DNA from: Hyphomicrobiales bacterium
GTDB taxonomy: Bacteria; Pseudomonadota; Alphaproteobacteria; Rhizobiales; Aestuariivirgaceae
Direction: 5' to 3'
DNA length: 6,861 bases
Assembly (NCBI GenBank): GCA_013002595.1
Contig: JABDJG010000069.1
Coordinates: 1-6,861, forward strand
Under the pieces are notes generated by a model that was not told the DNA's origin, made no database searches, and was given only the letters and a program-made list of their open reading frames with translations. This document shows, one piece after another, positions 1 to 4,824 of this stretch (the first letter of the stretch is position 1; every line of letters starts with the position of its first letter). Position numbers and translations under genes: made by a program.

Positions 1-1
1 G

Positions 2-727
2 GACGAGGCCGACCGGTTGTGCCGACTGCGCGACGAGTTCGGCTTTGATGCCTTCAAATTCCGGGTGGCGGCCGAATGCGGCCGCGATGTCGATGAATGG
101 CCGGGGCGCACCGAGGAGATCGTTCAGGTGGTGCCCAAGGCGCTTGGCGATGGTGTTGCCAAGATGGTCGACGGCAACAGCGGTTTCTCTCCGGCCCGGG
201 CGATCGAAGTCGGCCGCATGCTGGAGGACAACGGTATTTCGCATTTTGAAGAACCGTGCCCCTATTGGGAGCTGGAACAGACCAAACAGGTGACCGATGC
301 GCTCAACATCGATGTCAGCGGCGGCGAGCAGGACTGTGAACTGCCGACCTGGCGGCGGATGATCGATATGCGGGCGGTCGACATCATCCAGCCGGATGTG
401 TGTTACGTCGGCGGCATGATCCGCTCGATGCAGGTTGCCGAAATGGGCCATGCGGCGGGCCTGCCATGCACGCCGCACTGTGCCAATCTTTCGCTGGTGA
501 CACTGTTCACCATGCACCTGTTGTGCGCCGTGCCGAACCCGGGCAAGTATCTGGAATTCTCGATCGAGAGTGCGGACTACTATCCCTGGCAGGAGGGGCT
601 CTACGTCAAATCGCCGTACGACATTGTTGATGGCAAGGCGACCATTCCCGATGAACCGGGCTGGGGTGTCGAGATCCGGCCGGAGTGGCTTGAAAAGGCC
701 GGTTACCAGATCAGCGAGATGGGGTGA
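2..727 (+). CDS. Enolase-superfamily enzyme, mandelate racemase subgroup (5' partial)
   Basis: C-terminal 241 residues of a mandelate racemase/muconate lactonizing enzyme family protein. The frame is open to the left edge, so the start and roughly the first 140 residues (capping domain) are missing; the TTG at 17 is internal. The visible part is the (beta/alpha) barrel. Numbering from base 2, the Mg ligands are D57 (DGNSGFS), E83 (FEEP) and E109 (GGEQD). The catalytic Asp/His dyad is D132 (QPDV) and H159 (TPHC). The spacings 26, 26 and 27 match mandelate racemase D195/E221/E247 and D270/H297. The upstream acid/base motif reads K19-F-R21, where many members have K-x-K. Family members abstract a proton alpha to a carboxylate, often as sugar-acid dehydratases or racemases. 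The substrate cannot be told from this fragment. It ends 26 bases from the stop of the convergent protease gene. Confidence 0.9.
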   Translation, partial: DEADRLCRLRDEFGFDAFKFRVAAECGRDVDEWPGRTEEIVQVVPKALGDGVAKMVDGNSGFSPARAIEVGRMLEDNGISHFEEPCPYWELEQTKQVTDALNIDVSGGEQDCELPTWRRMIDMRAVDIIQPDVCYVGGMIRSMQVAEMGHAAGLPCTPHCANLSLVTLFTMHLLCAVPNPGKYLEFSIESADYYPWQEGLYVKSPYDIVDGKATIPDEPGWGVEIRPEWLEKAGYQISEMG

Positions 728-754
728 CTCGTTCGCCAGAATGACGAGACGAGT
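727..754. terminator. Weak inverted repeat between convergent genes
   Basis: The short gap between the two convergent stop codons holds a perfect 6-bp inverted repeat, ACTCGT (727-732) and ACGAGT (749-754), around a 16-base loop; ACGAG at 744-748 offers a competing inner pairing. Its placement suits a shared bidirectional terminator. The stem is short and no clear T-run follows on either strand, so this is a guess from position and symmetry only. Confidence 0.22.
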
Positions 755-3177
755 TAGACTGTTTCCCTGTTGCCCATGCCAAAATAGTCCCGTCGCACAG
801 CAGCGAACTCCGCCAGTTTGTCTTCCACCATGCGGTTGATCGAGCCGGCCGGGAATGAGCCGTTCTTGCCGCGTTTGCCGGCTTTTGTTCCGGTAAGGAT
901 TTCAATGCCTTCATCGATGTGTTTGACCGAATAGATGCGGAATTGACCCTTCTTGCAGGCGGTGATGACATCCTCGCGCAGCATGAGGTGTTTGACGTTG
1001 GATGCCGGGACAAGAACGCCCTGGTCGCCGGTCAGCCCGCGCTCCGAGCAGATGTCGAAGAACCCTTCAATCTTTTCATTGGCGCCGCCGATGGCCTGGA
1101 CTTCGCCGTTCTGGTTGACCGATCCGGTGACGGCAAGACCCTGGTTGATTGGTACGCCGGACAGAGACGACAGGATCGCGTAGAGTTCGGTCGAGGAGGC
1201 TGAATCGCCATCGACGCCGCCATACGATTGTTCAAAGACCAGACTTGCCGACAGCGAGACGGGCGCATGGCGGGCATAGCGCGCCGCCAGGAATCCGGAC
1301 AGGATGAGGACGCCTTTGGAGTGGAGCGAACCGCCAAGCTCGACCTCGCGTTCGATGTCGACGACCTGGCCCTGGCCGACCCGGGTGCGCGCGGTAATGC
1401 GGGTCGGCTTGCCGAAGGAAAACGAGCCGATTTGCAGGACCGACAGACCATTGATCTGGCCAACATCACTGCCGGCGGTGTCGATCAGGATGGTGTCGCG
1501 CAGGATCTGCTCGTGCATGCGCTCGCGGATGCGGTCGACGCGGCGGATCTGGCCGGAGACTGCGCTCTCAATATGAACCCGCTTGATGGTTCTGGCGTTA
1601 TCCTTGCCGGCCCAGTAGTTGGCCTCGCGGATGATATCGGCAAGCTGGCCGACCCGAAGGGTTAGCCGGTCGGTGTCGCCGGCAAGCCGGGCGGCTCGCT
1701 CGATGACGGCGGCGCAGGCATCGGCATTGAGCTCGCGGGTGTCTTCACGCCGGGCGATGGAGCCGAGCAGGCGGCAGAACAGCTGAATGCTCTTTGCCGA
1801 CCAGCCGATCACTTCATCAAAATCGGCGGCGACCTTGAACAGATCGGAGAATTCGGGATCGCCGGCCTGCAGCATGTAAAACGTATCGCGCCTGCCGATC
1901 AGGATGATCTTGATGTCGAGCGGGATCGATTGCGGCTCCAGCGTCACCGCCGTCGTGGTGGACAGGCCAGCAGCGGGCGGCTCGATGGCGATGGCCTTGG
2001 AGCGCAGGCAACGTTTGAGGGCCTGCCAGGAGCCGGGCAGGGTGAGCAATCGTTCGGCATCGACGATCAGATAACCGCCGTTGGCCATGTGCAGTGCGCC
2101 CGGCTTGATTAGGGTGAAGTCAGTGAGCATGGCGCCCATGTGCGGCACGTGCTCAATGCGGCCGAGCAAATGGGCAAGCGCTGGAAAATCGGAATATTCA
2201 ATTGGCGCGTGTGCGTGGTCGCGGGTCGTCTGACAGATGAAGACATTGGCCTTGTATCGATTGAACTGGCGGTCGAGCGGGACACCGGTCGGCTCTGTGC
2301 CATCGGCGCCGTCCGCTTCCTGCTGGGCGGCCTGCACGAACAGCGCGGCATTGTTGACGAGGTCCTCCTCGATCGCCTCGAGCTGGGCTTTCACCCGATT
2401 GTCGTTGCCGTAGCGCTCAAAGAGTTCTGCCATGGCGCGGCCAACGGCGACCTCGGCGAGCTGCCGGTTGAGGTTGCGGACCTTTTCGCGGCGCTCCTTG
2501 TCCTGGCGCGGTACGGACTGCATGATTTCTTCAAGCTCGCCGTAAAGCGCAGCGATCTGATCCTGGATGACCTTGCGTTCTTCCTCGGGCAGGGCGTTGA
2601 ACGCTTCTTGTGCCATCGGTGCACCGTCGACAACCGGCACAATGGCAAAACCCTGCTGGGTCTTGGCAAGGCTGAAACCCTGCTTGTTGGCCTTTTCGGC
2701 AATCGCGGTCAGGGCCTTGCCCTGGCTTTCCTTGAATTCGTTCTCAATGGCGCCGCGGCGCTCCTGATAGTCCTCGGTTTCAAAGACCGCCGGCATTGCC
2801 GTCTTGAGACCATCGACCATGGCATCGAGGTCTTCGGCGAATTGCCGCGCCTGGCCCGGTTTCAGCCGTAGCGCCAGCGGGCGGTGGGCTTCCTCGAAAT
2901 TGTGGACATAGACCCAGTCATCGGGCGCCGGCATGGTCGCCGCCTTGTCATTGAGGAACCGGCGTACTGCGTTGTGCCGGCCGGAGCCAGGCGCACCGAG
3001 AACGAAGATGTTATAGCCGCTGGCATGGAGCCCGGTGCCGAATTCAAGCGCATCGAGTGCCCGGTCCTGGCCGATCAGTCCCTTGACCGGCTCAAGGTCT
3101 TTCGTGGTCTTGAAGCCGAGGGCTTTGGCATCGCAGCGCCGGCGAAGTTTGTCGGTGGCGAGTGGCTTGATCGGCAT
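754..3177 (-). CDS. Lon-like serine protease with degenerate AAA module (YcbZ/LonB/LonC-like)
   Basis: An 807-residue cytoplasmic protein of the Lon family that lacks the classical LonA N-domain. The first 60 residues (KPLATDKLRRRCD, then GLIGQDRAL) are typical of this branch. A Walker A-like segment GAPGSGR lies at 61-67, a charged helical insertion at about 197-288, a Walker B-like segment YLIVDA ending near D373, and a Lon peptidase domain at about 560-765. The catalytic dyad is S659 (GDSAS) and K702 (GGANEK), 43 residues apart as in E. coli Lon S679/K722. Walker A lacks the invariant Lys and following Ser/Thr (R, H instead), and Walker B has D-A where D-E is usual, so ATP use is doubtful. 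The start at 3177 is preferred over an in-frame ATG at 3216 because it has GGGAG six bases upstream and fits the family N-terminus. A lysine-rich tail of about 40 residues follows the protease domain. Likely role: degradation of damaged or regulatory proteins; the substrate is unknown. Confidence 0.9.
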   Translation of the reverse strand: MPIKPLATDKLRRRCDAKALGFKTTKDLEPVKGLIGQDRALDALEFGTGLHASGYNIFVLGAPGSGRHNAVRRFLNDKAATMPAPDDWVYVHNFEEAHRPLALRLKPGQARQFAEDLDAMVDGLKTAMPAVFETEDYQERRGAIENEFKESQGKALTAIAEKANKQGFSLAKTQQGFAIVPVVDGAPMAQEAFNALPEEERKVIQDQIAALYGELEEIMQSVPRQDKERREKVRNLNRQLAEVAVGRAMAELFERYGNDNRVKAQLEAIEEDLVNNAALFVQAAQQEADGADGTEPTGVPLDRQFNRYKANVFICQTTRDHAHAPIEYSDFPALAHLLGRIEHVPHMGAMLTDFTLIKPGALHMANGGYLIVDAERLLTLPGSWQALKRCLRSKAIAIEPPAAGLSTTTAVTLEPQSIPLDIKIILIGRRDTFYMLQAGDPEFSDLFKVAADFDEVIGWSAKSIQLFCRLLGSIARREDTRELNADACAAVIERAARLAGDTDRLTLRVGQLADIIREANYWAGKDNARTIKRVHIESAVSGQIRRVDRIRERMHEQILRDTILIDTAGSDVGQINGLSVLQIGSFSFGKPTRITARTRVGQGQVVDIEREVELGGSLHSKGVLILSGFLAARYARHAPVSLSASLVFEQSYGGVDGDSASSTELYAILSSLSGVPINQGLAVTGSVNQNGEVQAIGGANEKIEGFFDICSERGLTGDQGVLVPASNVKHLMLREDVITACKKGQFRIYSVKHIDEGIEILTGTKAGKRGKNGSFPAGSINRMVEDKLAEFAAVRRDYFGMGNRETV

Positions 3178-3183
3178 GGCTGG

Positions 3184-3188
3184 CTCCC
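3184..3188 (-). promoter_or_regulatory. Ribosome binding site of the Lon-like gene
   Basis: GGGAG on the minus strand, six bases before the ATG at 3177. No comparable purine run precedes the alternative in-frame ATG at 3216, so this site decides the start in favour of 3177. Confidence 0.6.
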
Positions 3189-3299
3189 GGAGATTCGCTG
3201 TTCCCGGTTGTGCCATGCCTTACCGGATGGAGGCAATTGGTTGAGTTGGCGCGACCATCACAATCGGGTGGGTGAATTGGCCGCGACGGCTTTCTGGGT

Positions 3300-3387
3300 T
3301 GGTGGGGCGCAGTGGAATCGAACCACCCGTCACCACCCGCATGTTTCTAGACAACGGTTTTACAAACCGCCTGCGGGAATGCGTCCC
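3300..3387 (-). ncRNA. tRNA-like element with T arm and CCA but no D arm
   Basis: Read on the minus strand, the 3' end is tRNA-like: T arm GTGG-TTCGATT-CCAC, then TGCGCCCC, A73 and CCA. An upstream GGGACGCA pairs with TGCGCCCC in all but one position (A opposite C), giving an 8-bp acceptor plus 4-bp T stem. GCGGT-TTGTAAA-ACCGT is a good anticodon-type hairpin (U33, anticodon GTA, A37), suggesting Tyr. Only nine bases lie between the acceptor and anticodon arms, too few for a D arm, while about 26 bases lie between the anticodon arm and the T arm. CCCGCA before the hairpin can pair with TGCGGG after it, and GCGGGA/TCCCGC makes a competing hairpin at the 5' end. It may be a decayed or rearranged tRNA-Tyr-like gene, or a noncanonical tRNA or tRNA-like RNA. 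It is the last element of the cluster, 122 bases before the protease start. Confidence 0.4.
3322..3339. repeat. Direct repeat of ACCACCCG inside the tRNA-like element
   Basis: ACCACCCG occurs at 3322-3329 and again at 3332-3339, separated by TC. The first copy overlaps the T stem of the tRNA-like element, so the second looks like a small local duplication that lengthened the variable region. Confidence 0.5.
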
Positions 3388-3424
3388 GCTGGTATATCGA
3401 TTGTTTTTCATTGTCTTTCTCACT

Positions 3425-3498
3425 TGGTCCCTTCGCCAGGGATCGAACCTAGATTTCCAGATCCACATTCTGGCGTCTTGCCATTAGACCACGAAGGG
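3425..3498 (-). tRNA. tRNA-His (GTG)
   Basis: A complete cloverleaf of 74 bases including encoded CCA. The acceptor is CCCTTCG/CGAAGGG, perfectly paired. The D arm is GTCT-AATGGCA-AGAC, with the conserved GG in the loop. The anticodon arm CCAGA-ATGTGGA-TCTGG gives U33 and anticodon GTG. A four-base variable loop follows, then T arm CTAGG-TTCGATC-CCTGG with one G-U pair. A15 and U48 can form the Levitt pair. The discriminator is A73 and the base before position 1 is A, so the usual G-1:C73 histidine identity pair is absent. A known group of alphaproteobacteria has such tRNA-His together with an adapted histidyl-tRNA synthetase, so this is probably a functional gene and a marker of the lineage. 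It lies between the palindrome upstream and the tRNA-like element downstream. Confidence 0.88.
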
Positions 3499-3504
3499 TG
3501 TTCC

Positions 3505-3539
3505 CCAGAGCGGTTCAATATGACTGTGAACCGCTCTGG
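3505..3539. repeat. Perfect 13-bp palindrome, probable dispersed intergenic repeat
   Basis: CCAGAGCGGTTCA at 3505-3517 and its exact complement at 3527-3539 flank a nine-base loop. It lies in the 84-base spacer between the UAG tRNA and tRNA-His. No T-run follows on either strand, so an intrinsic terminator is less likely. Palindromes with a core like GAACCGCTCTGG are common intergenic repeats in rhizobial genomes (from memory, not searched). In the cluster transcript it would form a stable hairpin and could guide processing between the tRNAs. Confidence 0.7.
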
Positions 3540-3582
3540 TGGCCGCGTATGTCGCTTTTCTTTCTTCATCGTTTTAATCCTT

Positions 3583-3659
3583 TGGTGCCCCGCCCCGGAT
3601 TCGAACCGGGAACCTTCTGCTTCTAAGGCAGACGCCTCCACCATTTGGGCTAGCAGGGC
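3583..3659 (-). tRNA. Class I tRNA with leucine anticodon (TAG)
   Basis: A 77-base cloverleaf including encoded CCA. The acceptor GCCCTGC/GCGGGGC has one U-G pair. The D arm pairs GCC with GGC around a loop containing GG. The anticodon arm TCTGC-CTTAGAA-GCAGA is perfect and gives U33, anticodon TAG and A37. The variable loop is AGGTT and the T arm CCCGG-TTCGAAT-CCGGG is perfect. A15/U48 and A73 are present, so the fold looks functional. The anticodon reads CUA (leucine), yet bacterial tRNA-Leu normally has a long variable arm and this one has five bases. The amino acid it carries is therefore uncertain. Its D arm closely resembles that of the neighbouring UAA tRNA, and only two bases separate the genes. 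Confidence 0.85.
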
Positions 3660-3661
3660 CA

Positions 3662-3738
3662 TGGTGCGCCTGCTGAGATTCGAACTCAGACTTCACGGGA
3701 TTTAACCCCGATGCCTCTACCGATTGGGCTACAGACGC
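3662..3738 (-). tRNA. Class I tRNA with leucine anticodon (TAA)
   Basis: A 77-base cloverleaf including encoded CCA. The acceptor GCGTCTG/CAGGCGC has one U-G pair. The D arm (GCC/GGC) has GG in its loop. The anticodon arm TCGGG-GTTAAAT-CCCGT has four solid pairs and a T-T mismatch at its base, with U33, anticodon TAA and A37. The variable loop is GAAGT and the T arm CTGAG-TTCGAAT-CTCAG is perfect. A15/U48 and A73 are present. The anticodon reads UUA (leucine), but the long variable arm of tRNA-Leu is absent. The D-arm sequence differs little from that of the UAG tRNA two bases downstream, which suggests that the pair arose by duplication and then diverged in the acceptor and anticodon arms. 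Confidence 0.82.
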
Positions 3739-3771
3739 AAAAGTGTCAGGAGCTCGGTAACAGTCGACAAC

Positions 3772-3850
3772 TGGTCGGGGTGGCTGGATTCGAACCAGCG
3801 ATCTCTGCAGTCCAAGTGCAGCGGGAACGGCCAGACTTCCCCACACCCCG
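3772..3850 (-). tRNA. tRNA-Pro (TGG), divergent
   Basis: A 79-base cloverleaf including encoded CCA. The acceptor CGGGGTG/CACCCCG is perfect, and its C1:G72 with A73 is the bacterial proline pattern. The anticodon arm CTGCA-CTTGGAC-TGCAG gives U33 and anticodon TGG. The variable loop is AGATC and the T arm GCTGG-TTCGAAT-CCAGC is perfect. G15/C48 can form the Levitt pair. Two features are unusual. Position 37 is A, where bacterial tRNA-Pro has G (methylated by TrmD), and the loop ends in C38. The D arm pairs GGGAA with TTCCC around a GG-containing loop instead of the usual bacterial GCGC-type stem. It is the first gene of the cluster and is followed by a 33-base spacer. Confidence 0.85.
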
Positions 3851-3872
3851 GAAGGATGTCGGTCGCGGCCTG

Positions 3873-3900
3873 ATTATGTCGCTACGCGAGTTCACGTCAG
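3873..3900 (-). promoter_or_regulatory. Candidate sigma70-type promoter of the tRNA cluster
   Basis: On the minus strand, CTGACG (3895-3900) and CATAAT (3873-3878) are separated by 16 bases, resembling -35 and -10 boxes. The -10 box ends 22 bases before the first base of tRNA-Pro, leaving room for a short leader. Both boxes differ from consensus at one or more positions, and no start site is known. Confidence 0.4.
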
Positions 3901-3914
3901 TGATCCTGGTTGAT

Positions 3915-3946
3915 GATCGCGCGCCGGACTGATCCCGGGCGCGATC
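3915..3946. other. GC-rich hairpin between the ABC operon and the tRNA cluster
   Basis: GATCGCGC (3915-3922) pairs perfectly with GCGCGATC (3939-3946); inside, CCGG at 3924-3927 can pair with CCGG at 3935-3938 past a one-base bulge. It lies 55 bases beyond the last permease stop and just upstream of the candidate tRNA promoter, so it could end the ABC transcript. No T-run follows, so it would be an atypical terminator. I see nothing else in 3851-4001. Confidence 0.35.
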
Positions 3947-4001
3947 GATAAATAGGTTGGCGCTACGTAAAGTATTTGGATCGAACTGTCAAGCTGCAAC
4001 G

Positions 4002-4823
4002 CTACTGCTCGCTCTTGGACTTCCCGAACAGTTGCGCCATGACCAGCAGAGACGTCGACACAAGTACCATGATCGTCGAGATCGAGGCGATGGTCGGGTC
4101 GATCTGGTCGCGCAGGGCGGTGAACATCGAGCGGGTCAGCGTCGAGTTGTCACCGCCGGAGACGAACAGGGCGACGATCACCTCATCGAACGAGGTGATG
4201 AAGGCGAGCAGCGCGCTGGTGATCACGGCAAAGCGGATCTGCGGCAGGGTGATGACCATGAAGGCGCGGAACCTGGAGGCGCCGAGGCTACGCGCGACCA
4301 TCTCCTGGTTCATGTCGTAGCTCTTCAGCGCCGCACTGATGACGATCAGCACCAGCGGGATGGCGAGCATGGAGTGCGCCAGGACGAGGCCGCCAAGGGA
4401 GTTCACCATTTTCAGCTTGGCATAGACATAAAAGACGCCGATGCCGACCAGGACGACGGGAACCATCATCGGTGAAATCAGGACGATGAAAACAAGATGG
4501 GCAAAGCGCAGGTTGGAAACGAACAGGCCGTAGGCCGCCATGATGCCGAGCGGTGTTGCGGTCAGCATGGTGAAGAAAGCGGCCAGCAGCGATGTGCGGG
4601 TGGCGGCCATCCACTGGTCGGACTGGAAATAATGCTCATACCAGCGAACCGACCAGACGCGGGGCGGGAATTCCAGGTACTGGCTGTCGGAAAATGACAT
4701 GGGGATGACGATGACGGTCGGTACCACCAGGAACAACATGACGAGGCCGGCCACCGTGTAGAGCCATAACCGATTGGCGTGGGTGATCTGGGTTTCAGAC
4801 GCAGGGCTAGAGAACCAGCTCAT
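4002..4823 (-). CDS. ABC transporter permease, spermidine/putrescine type (PotC-like)
   Basis: A 273-residue inner-membrane permease, the second transmembrane subunit of the importer. About six membrane segments are visible (near residues 20-43, 77-100, 106-133, 144-165, 195-218, 245-265). The cytoplasmic EAA-type loop that docks on the ATPase lies at about 174-197 (MVARSLGASRFRAF, then TLPQIR). The segment after it, AFITSFDEVIVALF, is typical of PotC-like permeases. The start at 4823 is chosen because AGGGAGG lies eight bases upstream and the membrane topology then fits; an in-frame ATG at 4898 would overlap the upstream gene by 25 codons. One base separates this start from the stop of the first permease, indicating translational coupling. 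Polyamines are the likeliest substrates, but related systems carry other small amines, amino-acid derivatives or opines. Confidence 0.88.
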   Translation of the reverse strand: MSWFSSPASETQITHANRLWLYTVAGLVMLFLVVPTVIVIPMSFSDSQYLEFPPRVWSVRWYEHYFQSDQWMAATRTSLLAAFFTMLTATPLGIMAAYGLFVSNLRFAHLVFIVLISPMMVPVVLVGIGVFYVYAKLKMVNSLGGLVLAHSMLAIPLVLIVISAALKSYDMNQEMVARSLGASRFRAFMVITLPQIRFAVITSALLAFITSFDEVIVALFVSGGDNSTLTRSMFTALRDQIDPTIASISTIMVLVSTSLLVMAQLFGKSKSEQ

Positions 4824-4824
4824 G

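Noticed and set aside
2140..2871. Long plus-strand open frame (243 codons) opposite the Lon-like gene
   Set aside because: Antisense to a clearly homologous coding frame, with no recognisable domains; long antisense frames are expected in GC-rich codon usage.
3178..3216. Thirteen-residue N-terminal extension of the Lon-like protease from the ATG at 3216
   Set aside because: Weak ribosome binding site compared with GGGAG before 3177, and the family start resembles MPIKPLATDKL.
2884..3705. Plus-strand open frame of 273 codons running from the protease gene through the tRNA cluster
   Set aside because: It crosses two tRNA genes, part of a third, the tRNA-like element and the palindrome on the opposite strand; its composition reflects those RNA genes.
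3300..3850. Possible CRISPR array or integron cassette array
   Set aside because: There are no regularly spaced identical repeats; the repeated look comes from the T-arm consensus of successive tRNA genes.
3970..4000. A T-arm-like string (CAGTTCGATCC on the minus strand) suggesting another tRNA next to the permease stop
   Set aside because: The flanking bases do not form a T stem, and no acceptor or anticodon arm can be built around it.
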